From DASPKM01 sp035628135 (lineage in GTDB: Bacteria; Bacteroidota; Bacteroidia; Chitinophagales; Chitinophagaceae): DNA of 64,000 nucleotides. The notes below the pieces were generated by a model. That model made no database searches, was not told the origin of the DNA, and saw nothing but the letters and a program-made list of their open reading frames with translations. Both the position numbers and the translations under genes were made by a program. Below, piece after piece: positions 16,367-24,433 of the stretch (positions within the stretch are counted from its first letter, which is position 1; the number at the start of each line of letters is the position of its first letter). Location of the stretch: NCBI GenBank assembly GCA_035628135.1, contig DASPKM010000006.1, forward strand, positions 806,001 to 870,000. The letters are read 5' to 3'.

Positions 16367-16695
16367 TTTGTACCCTCCAATTTTATTTTGGCAGGAATAC
16401 CATTTTGGCAAATAAGCAAATATTCAAATATTTGCTCTTGTATATAATTCCATTGCATTATTGCTTCTCCCCAGCATAACATATTATCGGGATCAGCAAG
16501 TATAGTCATGCAATCGGATACCTGATGTTCATATCGATCCTGATTAAGTTCGCTTAACAGGAAATATTCATCCATGCACACATCAAAGTTTGTAATAGGC
16601 CCACTCAGCCTTGAATAAATGCTTGGCACCGTCGATTCAGCCTTGATGCCAGCGTGTAAACTAAAGAGAATAGCGCAAAGAATAATCTTTTTCAT
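16363..16695 (-). CDS. Exported hypothetical protein
   Basis: A 110-residue protein with a signal peptide (MKKIILCAILFSLHAGIKA, residues 1-19). The mature part is acidic and contains four cysteines (in DVCMDEY, VSDCMTI, NMLCWGE, LLICQNG), which could form two disulfide bonds in the periplasm. I do not recognise a family. It is the middle gene of the 17151-15932 operon: it starts 15 bp after the upstream stop and overlaps the downstream start by 4 bases. Confidence 0.7.
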   Translation of the reverse strand: MKKIILCAILFSLHAGIKAESTVPSIYSRLSGPITNFDVCMDEYFLLSELNQDRYEHQVSDCMTILADPDNMLCWGEAIMQWNYIQEQIFEYLLICQNGIPAKIKLEGTK

Positions 16696-16710
16696 AATTA
16701 AGGTTGAAGG

Positions 16711-17151
16711 TTATTTGGAAGGAGTAAGCTTGCCTAGTTCCTTGAAATCATCCATAGATAATTTGCTGACGTCAGGATATTTTTTCCATAATGCTCTTAA
16801 CATTTCTTTCGCCTTTTTTTCGGCGGCGACAAATTCTTCCGCATTTACTACACCAGCCTCTTTCAGCCGATCAATGTCTGCAACTTCATTATTTGTTTTT
16901 TGAAGGCTTTTGAGCTTTGCAGTATCCATCTTTCCGCTTTTCACTGCCTGAACCATTAACTCAAAAACTCTTTGTTGTTGTTGCTGCCATTGTTTGTATA
17001 ACGTATCCGCCTTTATTTTACGAATCAGCTCCGCCTTCTCGTGCAACCCAACCGATTGCTGCGTCACGGGAGCGGTATTTTTTTGGCAGGCGCCAAGCAG
17101 AAGTAAAGCGGATAGGCTTACGACTATTCCCTGGAGCAATACACGTTTCAT
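16711..17151 (-). CDS. Lipoprotein of unknown function, paralog of the 15932 product
   Basis: A 146-residue protein starting at MKRVLLQ (17151), with a signal peptide and lipobox LLLLGAC (C22). The mature part is helical and rich in Gln, Glu and Lys, with likely coiled-coil character (KQWQQQQQRVFELM). It shares the C-terminal pattern GV-x-NA-x-E, KYPD-x-x-KLS-x-x-D with the last gene of the same operon. It is the first gene of the operon, and a candidate promoter lies in the preceding clpC terminator. Confidence 0.75.
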   Translation of the reverse strand: MKRVLLQGIVVSLSALLLLGACQKNTAPVTQQSVGLHEKAELIRKIKADTLYKQWQQQQQRVFELMVQAVKSGKMDTAKLKSLQKTNNEVADIDRLKEAGVVNAEEFVAAEKKAKEMLRALWKKYPDVSKLSMDDFKELGKLTPSK

Positions 17152-17174
17152 AATGCGATAAGGTTTAGTTATAA

Positions 17175-17207
17175 TAAAGTTAGCACGCAAAAAGGCCATC
17201 TGACAAA
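17175..17207 (-). promoter_or_regulatory. Candidate promoter overlapping the clpC terminator
   Basis: On the minus strand TTTG (17204-17207), a 21-nt spacer, then TAACTTTA (17175-17182), one mismatch from TAnnTTTG. The TTTG lies in the loop of the clpC terminator hairpin. The predicted transcription start is about 17 nt before the ATG at 17151. Confidence 0.45.
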
Positions 17208-17217
17208 TCAGATGGCC
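17189..17217 (-). terminator. clpC terminator
   Basis: On the minus strand GGCCATCTG, a 6-nt loop and CAGATGGCC form a perfect 9-bp stem (17194-17202 with 17209-17217), followed by five U (17189-17193). It lies about 125 bp past the clpC stop and before the three-gene operon. Confidence 0.85.
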
Positions 17218-17341
17218 CCGTGTTTTAGCGGTATTTCACCCGTATTTTAACCCATTTTCAGGGTGTTTATTGAATTATCCGTTTAATCAACTGCATCGCA
17301 TCCAGCAGCTATCATCCTACTCTTTTTTCTCCTTCGCTCCT

Positions 17342-19870
17342 TTACCCTCCTATCTTTTCCTTGGTCGCTGTCTCCTTAAAGTAAAACGTCAATTTCGACT
17401 GCTCCTTGTCAAGATCAGCAACTAATATATCTCCCTGCTTGATGTTCATGTTCAATATCTCTTCCGCCAGTGGATCTTCCAGGTATTTCTGGATGGCCCT
17501 GTGCAAAGGACGCGCACCAAACTGCTGATCATATCCTTTCTCCGCCAAAAAGCTCTTGGCTTCCTCGGTCAGCTCCAGCGTAAATCCAAGACTGTTCAGG
17601 CGCTTCATCACACCTTTCATCAATATGTCGATGATCTGGAAGATGTGGTCCTTGTTCAGGCTATTGAAGATGATCACATCGTCTATCCTGTTCAGGAACT
17701 CAGGCGAGAACGTACGCTTCAAAGCTTTTTCAATCACCATCTTGTTGTTCTCATCAGTGCTTTGCGTACGCGCCGAAGTGGCAAATCCAACTCCTTCACC
17801 AAAATCCTTCAGCTGGCGAACGCCGATGTTCGAGGTCATGATGATAGTAGAGTTTTTAAAATCTACTTTTCTTCCCAATCCATCGGTCAATTGTCCATCG
17901 TCCAATACCTGCAACAGTATATTGTAAATATCAGGGTGTGCTTTTTCAATCTCGTCCAGCAATATCACTGAATAAGGCTTGCGGCGCACTTTCTCTGTCA
18001 ATTGTCCGCCTTCTTCATAACCTACATATCCCGGAGGCGCACCGATCAACCTGCTTACCGTGAATTTTTCCATGTACTCACTCATGTCTATCCTGATCAA
18101 TGCATCTTCGCTGTCGAACATATATCTTGCCAGGGCTCTCGCCAGCTCGGTTTTACCAACACCGGTAGGGCCCAGGAAAATGAATGTGCCGATCGGCTTC
18201 TTCGGGTCTTTCAATCCAACACGATTACGCTGGATGGCTTTCACCACCTTGCCAATTGCATCTTCTTGTCCTACAACCATCTGCTTCATGTCTTCTGCCA
18301 TGTGGCGAAGCTTTTCGCTTTCTGCCTGCACCATCCGCTTCACGGGAATTCCGGTCATCATGCTCACTACTTCGGCAATGTTCTCTTCGTCTATAGGATA
18401 GCGTTTGTGTTTGCTTTCTTCTTCCCATTGTGCTTTGGCGCGCTCCAGTTCTTCCTGCAGGCGCTTCTCGGCATCGCGCAGCGAAGCGGCCTCTTCGAAC
18501 TTCTGGCTTTTCACCACCTTGTTCTTTTCATTCTTCACGTCCTCTATCTTCTTCTCGAGGTCTACGATTTCCTGGGGAACATTGATGTTTTTCAGGTGCA
18601 CCCTTGCGCCTACTTCATCCAGCACGTCGATGGCCTTGTCCGGTAACAGGCGGTCCGTCATGTAGCGGTCGCTCAGTTTTACACAGGCATCGATGGCATC
18701 ATCGCTATAGGTTACGTTGTGATAGTCTTCGTACTTGGATTTGATATTGTTCAATATCTGGATGGTTTCTTCTACTGTCGGGGGATCGACCATCACCTTC
18801 TGGAAGCGGCGGTCAAGTGCCCCATCTTTCTCGATGTACATCCTGTACTCATCCAGGGTAGATGCGCCAATGCACTGCAGCTCGCCGCGTGCAAGGGCGG
18901 GCTTGAATATATTGGAAGCATCCAGTGAACCGCTGGCGCCACCGGCACCTACTATGGTATGGATCTCGTCGATGAACAGGATCACATCCCGGTTTTTCTC
19001 CAGCTCGTTCATGATGGCTTTCATGCGCTCTTCAAACTGTCCCCGGTACTTGGTGCCGGCCACCAGGGCAGCCAGGTCGAGCGAGATCACCCGCTTGTCG
19101 AACAATACCCGCGAAACTTTGCGCTGAACAATGCGCAGTGCCAGACCTTCTACGATCGCCGTTTTACCCACACCGGGCTCACCGATGAGTATGGGATTGT
19201 TTTTCTTACGGCGCGAGAGGATCTGGGAGACACGTTCTATTTCTTCTTCCCTGCCTACAATGGGGTCCAGGGCGCCGGTCTCTGCCAGCCTTGTAATGTC
19301 CCGGCCGAAATTATCCAGCACAGGGGTTTTGCTCTTGGCATTGCTGCCGCCTTTGGATTTCTGCTGTGAATACTTTTTCTCCTCATCAAAATCATCGTCG
19401 TTTTCATCAGTGTATTCGCTGCGAACCTCGTTGCTCTTGACAACGCCTAGCTCATTGCGGAAAAGATCGTAATCCACGTCGTACTGATTTAAAATTTGAG
19501 TTGCGATATTTTCTTTGTTCTTTAAAATTGATAGCATCAGGTGTTCTGTCTCTACAGTAGGACTCTTCAGGGCTTTGGCCTCGAGTACAGTTACACGAAT
19601 CACTTTTTCTGCCTGCTTGGTCAGGGGTAAGCTGTTGATATTTGCGATATTCTTACCAGTCTTATCTTTTACCGCCAGTTCTATCTCCTTTCTCAATTCA
19701 TACAAGTCTACATTCAATCCTTTCAATATCTTGATGGCAGTATTGTCTCCCTCCCGTATCAGGCCCAGTAGTAAATGCTCCGTCCCTATAAAATCGTTGC
19801 CCAACCTTAACGCTTCCTCCCTGCTGAACGATATTATCTCCTTCACCTGGGCTGAAAAGTTGTTATCCAT
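17342..19870 (-). CDS. clpC: ATP-dependent Clp protease ATP-binding subunit
   Basis: An 842-residue Hsp100 unfoldase that feeds substrates to ClpP. Domain order: two Clp-N repeats (about 1-145), an acidic linker (150-185), AAA1 with Walker A GEPGVGKT (230-237) and Walker B VILFIDEIH, a UVR-type middle segment (QKFEEAASLRDAEKRL) typical of ClpC rather than ClpB, AAA2 with GPTGVGKTE, and a ClpP-docking loop containing GVGF. The length is normal. It ends at the hairpin at 17189-17217 and is divergent from the STAS-domain gene, 90 bp away. Confidence 0.97.
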   Translation of the reverse strand: MDNNFSAQVKEIISFSREEALRLGNDFIGTEHLLLGLIREGDNTAIKILKGLNVDLYELRKEIELAVKDKTGKNIANINSLPLTKQAEKVIRVTVLEAKALKSPTVETEHLMLSILKNKENIATQILNQYDVDYDLFRNELGVVKSNEVRSEYTDENDDDFDEEKKYSQQKSKGGSNAKSKTPVLDNFGRDITRLAETGALDPIVGREEEIERVSQILSRRKKNNPILIGEPGVGKTAIVEGLALRIVQRKVSRVLFDKRVISLDLAALVAGTKYRGQFEERMKAIMNELEKNRDVILFIDEIHTIVGAGGASGSLDASNIFKPALARGELQCIGASTLDEYRMYIEKDGALDRRFQKVMVDPPTVEETIQILNNIKSKYEDYHNVTYSDDAIDACVKLSDRYMTDRLLPDKAIDVLDEVGARVHLKNINVPQEIVDLEKKIEDVKNEKNKVVKSQKFEEAASLRDAEKRLQEELERAKAQWEEESKHKRYPIDEENIAEVVSMMTGIPVKRMVQAESEKLRHMAEDMKQMVVGQEDAIGKVVKAIQRNRVGLKDPKKPIGTFIFLGPTGVGKTELARALARYMFDSEDALIRIDMSEYMEKFTVSRLIGAPPGYVGYEEGGQLTEKVRRKPYSVILLDEIEKAHPDIYNILLQVLDDGQLTDGLGRKVDFKNSTIIMTSNIGVRQLKDFGEGVGFATSARTQSTDENNKMVIEKALKRTFSPEFLNRIDDVIIFNSLNKDHIFQIIDILMKGVMKRLNSLGFTLELTEEAKSFLAEKGYDQQFGARPLHRAIQKYLEDPLAEEILNMNIKQGDILVADLDKEQSKLTFYFKETATKEKIGG

Positions 19871-19960
19871 TTTTAATTAATTGAGTATGATACAATAATA
19901 ACGAATATTTTTGAGAACTGTTCTTGCTGATATATTAACGGTTGTTAACAATTTTTAAGT

Positions 19961-20347
19961 ATGTTGGTCAAAATTGATACCAGGCAAAAATTCCATGTCA
20001 TAACGCTGAATTCACAGGATCTTGCTGCTAATATGACAGCAGAATTGAACAATTCCTTGCTCCCGCTCTTACAAAACGAAGTTAAAAACATCGTCTTTAA
20101 CCTGGCCAACCTCCAATCTATTGATACCGCTGCAGGCGAAAGCCTGGTGAAGCTTCAACAATACTTTTACGAAAACAATGCCTCACTCGTTTTCTGCGAA
20201 CTGCAAAAACCAGTAGAACAGTTCCTGGACGAGCAAGGCCTCCTGGAATTGATGAACGTTACACCCACCGAAAGCGAGGCCTGGGATATTGTACAAATGG
20301 AGGAAATTGAACGCGAATTATTAAACGAAGACGAAGCACCGGAATGA
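19961..20347 (+). CDS. STAS-domain protein (anti-anti-sigma-like)
   Basis: A 128-residue protein whose residues 1-105 read as a STAS domain: alternating strands and helices, with KNIVFNLANLQSIDTAAGESLVKL at the position of the phospho-acceptor loop in SpoIIAA-type proteins (DSSG there, IDTAAG here). Thr is available but the canonical Ser is replaced by Ala, so phospho-regulation is uncertain. The C-terminus is an acidic tail (EEIERELLNEDEAPE). The gene is divergent from clpC and overlaps or couples to the next gene. No partner kinase is nearby. Confidence 0.75.
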   Translation: MLVKIDTRQKFHVITLNSQDLAANMTAELNNSLLPLLQNEVKNIVFNLANLQSIDTAAGESLVKLQQYFYENNASLVFCELQKPVEQFLDEQGLLELMNVTPTESEAWDIVQMEEIERELLNEDEAPE

Positions 20348-20367
20348 ATTTCAATACCATTCAGCTT

Positions 20368-21243
20368 ATGAAACGCATACTGTTGCCCCTTATGTTCCTG
20401 GCTTCCTGCTCAGGCCGCATATCGCAAAACCAGGACCTGCACCAGGCAAAAGACCTTACCGCCATGAATATTTTCTCGTCCAATATCGAAGGCCCCGCCT
20501 TCGATAAATCGGGCCGGCTCTATGTGGTAAACTACCAGCGTGATGGTACTGTGGGAAAAGTATTACCCAATAACGAGATGGGCATTTTCCTGGAATTACC
20601 CTCGGGCAGCACTGCTAACAGCATTCAGTTCAATAGCAAAGGCGAAATGCTCATGGCCGATTTTACCGGGCATAACATCCTTAAGGCCGACATGAACACC
20701 AAAGCCATTACCGCCTGGGTACATGATGAACGGTTTAACCAGCCCAACGACCTATGCATAAACTCCCGCGACCAGGTATTTGCAAGCGATCCCAATTGGA
20801 AAGAACAAACCGGCCAGTTGTGGAGGGCCGATCCCAATGGCTCCCTTCACCTGCTCGAAAGCGGGATGGGCACTACTAACGGCATTTGCCTGAGCCCCGA
20901 TGAACGTACACTTTATGTAAACGAAAGTATCCAGCTAAAAGTATGGCAGTATGATGTAGACAATGCAGGCAACATCAGTAATAAAAAACTCTTTGCATCC
21001 TTTACCGATCATGGCCTCGACGGCATGAAGTGCGATAAGCAAGGCAACCTGTACATCACGCGGTACGGCAAGGGCGCCATTGCAGTGTTCTCGCCGGCGG
21101 GCAAGCTGTTGCGCGAGGTACCTCTGACAGGAAAGAACTGCAGCAACCTGGTATTCGGCGGCGAGCAAGGCAAAACAGTGTACGTAACACTCCAGGACAG
21201 AAAAGGTTTAGAGTATTTTGTGAATGATATAACAGGTAAATAA
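20368..21243 (+). CDS. SMP-30/gluconolactonase-like lipoprotein
   Basis: A 291-residue six-bladed beta-propeller. I choose MKRILLPLMFLASC (20368) as the start because it gives a normal lipoprotein signal with C14; an upstream ATG at 20344 overlaps the STAS stop (ATGA) and could be the real start through coupling. Family motifs are EGPAFDKSGRLYVVNY, FNQPNDLCINSRDQVFASDP, GTTNGICLSPDERTLYVNES and DGMKCDKQGNLYITRYGKG, with the metal-ligand Glu, Asn and Asp positions present. It probably hydrolyses a sugar lactone in the periplasm. The stop codon abuts a hairpin repeat. Confidence 0.85.
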   Translation: MKRILLPLMFLASCSGRISQNQDLHQAKDLTAMNIFSSNIEGPAFDKSGRLYVVNYQRDGTVGKVLPNNEMGIFLELPSGSTANSIQFNSKGEMLMADFTGHNILKADMNTKAITAWVHDERFNQPNDLCINSRDQVFASDPNWKEQTGQLWRADPNGSLHLLESGMGTTNGICLSPDERTLYVNESIQLKVWQYDVDNAGNISNKKLFASFTDHGLDGMKCDKQGNLYITRYGKGAIAVFSPAGKLLREVPLTGKNCSNLVFGGEQGKTVYVTLQDRKGLEYFVNDITGK

Positions 21244-21359
21244 AGTCATTGGGTCATTAGGTCATTGAGTCAATAAGTTATTATCGAAATCAATGACGAC
21301 GCCCTAATGACCTGACGACCTAACGACCTAATGACCCAATGACTTTATGACCAATGACT
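21242..21359. repeat. Octamer-word hairpin repeat, family A (copy 2)
   Basis: Words of the GTCATTRG type on the left and their complements on the right form a long hairpin; 21242-21263 and 21325-21346 are exact 22-nt inverted repeats. The stop codon of the SMP-30 gene (21241-21243) touches the left arm, and the ATG of the following kinase-like gene (21354) lies in a further unit on the right (AATGACTCAG). Copies 1 and 3 are at 5984 and 23226. Confidence 0.85.
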
Positions 21360-22238
21360 CAGTCCCTCAAAGACCACATCGCTCGATTGCTTTCTGCAAC
21401 CACAACGCCTGTATATAAACCGGTGGGCGGTGGCTGCATTAACCAGACCTGGCAGGTAACAGTCGGCAGCGATAAATTTTTTTGCAAGATCAATTCAGCA
21501 AGCCGTTATCCAGGATTATTCGACAAAGAAGCAGCTGGGCTTAAAGCACTGAGCGATACGGGATGTATACGATGCCCCTCTGTAATAAGTGTTTCGCAAT
21601 TGAACGATGAGCAGGTATTGTTGATGGAATGGATAGAGACCGGATCCCGCCATCACGAAATATGGGTGCAATTTGGAAAACAGCTCGCCAGCCTGCATAC
21701 CTGGAAACACCCCGTGCATCCCGAAACCAGGTTCGGGTTCGATCATAACAACTACATGGGTTCGTTGCCGCAATCGAATACATTTACCAGCGATTGGCCG
21801 ACCTTCTTCATGGAACACCGGCTGCAACCGCAGGTAGAAATGGCCCACAGCCAGGGCCTCTTAAATGCTGCTCATTTGGCCACATTCGATAATATCTATA
21901 AAAAGCTACCCGAGATCTTTTCTCCAACAGCCGCTTCGTTATTGCATGGCGACCTGTGGAGCGGTAATTTTTTATATGGGCCCGATTCGCAGCCCGTGCT
22001 CATCGATCCCGCAGTGTATTATGGCCACCCTGCCATGGATATTGCCATGACCTTGCTCTTCGGAGGTTTTCACGAAACATTCTACGAAGTATATGAGTAT
22101 TGGGCGCCTGCAGCCGAAGATGACTATCCCGATGATGTAGATTTGTGTAGTTTATACCCATTGCTTATTCATTTGAATTTATTCGGGAAAGGGTACTTGT
22201 CGGACATTGAATCCCGTTTACGCAGGTTTCGCCAATAA
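21354..22238 (+). CDS. Fructosamine kinase family protein
   Basis: A 294-residue protein of the aminoglycoside phosphotransferase-like kinase fold. Readable motifs are GGGCINQTW (nucleotide loop region), the catalytic HGDLWSGNFL (about residues 198-207) and the metal site LIDPAVYYGHPAMDIAM (about 216-233). Family members phosphorylate ketosamine (glycated amine) sugars, so a role in repair of glycated proteins or amino acids is likely. Its start codon lies in the octamer repeat unit at the end of the preceding element; homologs begin at a similar point, so the start is plausible. Confidence 0.9.
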   Translation: MTQSLKDHIARLLSATTTPVYKPVGGGCINQTWQVTVGSDKFFCKINSASRYPGLFDKEAAGLKALSDTGCIRCPSVISVSQLNDEQVLLMEWIETGSRHHEIWVQFGKQLASLHTWKHPVHPETRFGFDHNNYMGSLPQSNTFTSDWPTFFMEHRLQPQVEMAHSQGLLNAAHLATFDNIYKKLPEIFSPTAASLLHGDLWSGNFLYGPDSQPVLIDPAVYYGHPAMDIAMTLLFGGFHETFYEVYEYWAPAAEDDYPDDVDLCSLYPLLIHLNLFGKGYLSDIESRLRRFRQ

Positions 22239-22312
22239 ATTATATCTTCAAACGCAAAGCATCTGATCCGGTGCTACCTTCAAACTTCAGAAAAAGTATC
22301 GACCAATAATTT

Positions 22313-23215
22313 ATGTTAGCTGTTACTATCCTGGGAAACAATTCCGCCCTACCCGCATACGATCGCCATCCCACGGCGCAGGTAGTAACACTGGACGAGT
22401 ACCTGTTTTTGGTCGATTGCGGAGAAGGTACCCAAATGCAATTGTCGCGCTATAAAATGCGTCGCAGCCGCATCAGCCACATCTTCATCTCCCACCTGCA
22501 TGGCGATCATTATTTCGGGCTCATCGGTCTTATTACAAGCATGGGATTGATGAACCGCGAGCAAGACCTGCACCTTTTTGCACCCGCGCCATTAAAACAA
22601 ATGATAGATTGGCAACTGGACATTGCAGCCACTGCCCTGCCCTATACATTGCATTTTCATCCATTGCAAGGCGAAGGAACGATCATTAAAACAGACAAGT
22701 TCGAAGTAACAGCGTTTAAAACCTTTCACCGCATCGATTGCTGGGGATTTCGCTTTGCACAGGTAAAGCCTCCGCGAAAAGTGAACCCTGTTAAAGCAAG
22801 GGAACATGAAATTCCCGCAGCATTCTTCGACCGGCTGAAACAGGGAGAAGATTATCGCAAGCAATCGGGCGAAATCGTACAAAACGAATGGGTCACCGAT
22901 GCAGCGCCGGCGCCAAAGTCGTATGCTTATGCAGCCGACACTATTTACCATGAGACCATTGCTGAAAAAGTATCCGGCGTAGACCTGTTATACCACGAGG
23001 CCACTTACTTAAAAGACCTGGAAGACCGCGCCACTGCACGTTTTCATTGCACCAGCGAGCAGGCGGCGATGATTGCGCAAAAAGCAGGCGTGGGAAAATT
23101 ATTACTGGGGCATTTCAGTTCCAAATACGAAAAACTGGAGGCCTTTGAACTGGAAGCGAGGCGGGTTTTTCCAAATACGGAGTTGGCGTTGGAGGGAGTG
23201 ACGTACCGTGTGTGA
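22313..23215 (+). CDS. rnz: Ribonuclease Z
   Basis: A 300-residue metallo-beta-lactamase-fold nuclease that processes tRNA 3' ends, consistent with the CCA-less tRNA-Asp gene in this window. The metal motif is HLHGDH (residues 61-66). Other family marks are VDCGEGTQMQLSRYKMR (34-50), FRFAQVKPPRKVNP, YAADTIY, LLYHEATY and LLGHFSSKY. The length is normal. It is convergent with the esterase gene across a family A hairpin. Confidence 0.96.
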   Translation: MLAVTILGNNSALPAYDRHPTAQVVTLDEYLFLVDCGEGTQMQLSRYKMRRSRISHIFISHLHGDHYFGLIGLITSMGLMNREQDLHLFAPAPLKQMIDWQLDIAATALPYTLHFHPLQGEGTIIKTDKFEVTAFKTFHRIDCWGFRFAQVKPPRKVNPVKAREHEIPAAFFDRLKQGEDYRKQSGEIVQNEWVTDAAPAPKSYAYAADTIYHETIAEKVSGVDLLYHEATYLKDLEDRATARFHCTSEQAAMIAQKAGVGKLLLGHFSSKYEKLEAFELEARRVFPNTELALEGVTYRV

Positions 23216-23225
23216 GTTACCAGGT

Positions 23226-23309
23226 CAATAGTCATTAAGTCATCGGTCACTGGATCGATGGAGACTTCTAACAACCTTAATGACTTAATGACCTATTGAC
23301 TCAATGACT
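23226..23309. repeat. Octamer-word hairpin repeat, family A (copy 3)
   Basis: Left arm words GTCAATAG, TCATTAAG, TCATCGGTC; right arm CTTAATGA, CTTAATGA, CCTATTGA, CTCAATGAC. About 20 bp pair with one bulge, around a less ordered centre. It lies between converging genes (rnz and the esterase), where it may end both transcripts. Confidence 0.8.
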
Positions 23310-23311
23310 TT

Positions 23312-24430
23312 TTACAGCCACTTGTAAAATAATGGAAACTCCTGCCGCCACGTTGGCTCGTTGTGCTGGCCTTCTGCATTGATCCTTACTTCCATTTTGC
23401 AGCCGGCCTTCATGCGCATGCTCTCAAATACCTGCAATGTTTCTCTTACAAGTTCTTTGCTTTCCTGTTCGCCGGCATAAAAATAGATCCTGCTTTGCCG
23501 GTGCGTGGAAGGTTTTACCAGCTTTTGTATGTCTGCAACCAGTTCGGGTGCAATCCAAAACGAGGGGGAGAATACCCCGGCCACTCCAAATACCTGCGGG
23601 TATTTAACAGCGGCATACATGGAAATGAGTCCTCCCATCGAGCTGCCCGCTATCATGGTATTCTTTTTATCTCTTAATGTGCGGTACCGGCGGTCTATAT
23701 ATGGCTTCAGTGTTTTGGTAATGAAGTCTACGTATTGCTTTCCTTCTCCTTTGCCGAAGCGGGTATTGTCGTAAGGATTGTATTCATTCATTCGCTTCAG
23801 CCCGCCGTTATCGATGCCGACAACGATACATTGTTTCCAGGATGTGTCCAGCGTTTCATCGATGCCCCATTCGCCCGCAAATGCGGTTGATTCATCAAAC
23901 AGGTTTTGTCCATCGTGCATGTACAGTACACGGTACCGCTTGGTGCTGGTGGCATAGTCCTTTGGAAGGTAAACCCAGATCCTGCGGGTGCGGCTGAGTT
24001 GCGGCATATAAAAAGCTGTGTCCACAACGCGCACGCTGGAGCTTGCCGTGCGCTTTTTTACAGGCGGAGCGCCGCTGGCCCAACCGCCGATGGTGAATTG
24101 CAAAGTAGTATCGGATGTTATCGTGATCCTGCGGTTGGCAATGTTATTGCCATTAGCGCTTAGCTCAACCGTTTCCCAACTGCCGCGGGTGAATTTGAAC
24201 TCGTAATCGCCCGAGGGAATATTTCTTAGCGTAAGCGAGAAAACGCCCTGCTCATCTTTACGCAGCTTAAAAGTTTCGTCAGCGGGGTTCCAGCCGTTGA
24301 AGTTGCCCGCGACGTAAATGTTTTCGGCATTGGTGGTTGCGGTCAGCGGCGCCAGTTGAATACGGACAGTATGTTGCGCTGTCATTTGCGAAGCAACAGA
24401 TACGGCCATTATCAACATAAGCGTTCTCAT
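23312..24430 (-). CDS. Exported esterase with N-terminal glycogen-binding-like domain
   Basis: A 372-residue protein: signal peptide (1-18), an Ig-like CBM48/AMPK-type domain (about 20-115, VYVAGNFNGWNPAD-like pattern with IPSGDYEFKFTRGSWE), then an alpha/beta hydrolase of the enterochelin-esterase/putative esterase family (about 130-372). The nucleophile is in GSSMGGLISMYAAV, and the catalytic His is likely in EGQHNEPTW near the end. Such proteins often deacylate sugars or siderophores; the substrate is unknown. The stop is 4 bp from the family A hairpin, and dapA lies 3 bp upstream in the same operon. Confidence 0.88.
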   Translation of the reverse strand: MRTLMLIMAVSVASQMTAQHTVRIQLAPLTATTNAENIYVAGNFNGWNPADETFKLRKDEQGVFSLTLRNIPSGDYEFKFTRGSWETVELSANGNNIANRRITITSDTTLQFTIGGWASGAPPVKKRTASSSVRVVDTAFYMPQLSRTRRIWVYLPKDYATSTKRYRVLYMHDGQNLFDESTAFAGEWGIDETLDTSWKQCIVVGIDNGGLKRMNEYNPYDNTRFGKGEGKQYVDFITKTLKPYIDRRYRTLRDKKNTMIAGSSMGGLISMYAAVKYPQVFGVAGVFSPSFWIAPELVADIQKLVKPSTHRQSRIYFYAGEQESKELVRETLQVFESMRMKAGCKMEVRINAEGQHNEPTWRQEFPLFYKWL

Positions 24431-24433
24431 AGT

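Noticed and set aside
17501..19880. Several plus-strand ORFs up to 214 codons inside clpC
   Set aside because: They are antisense frames of a well-supported ClpC and show no domain.
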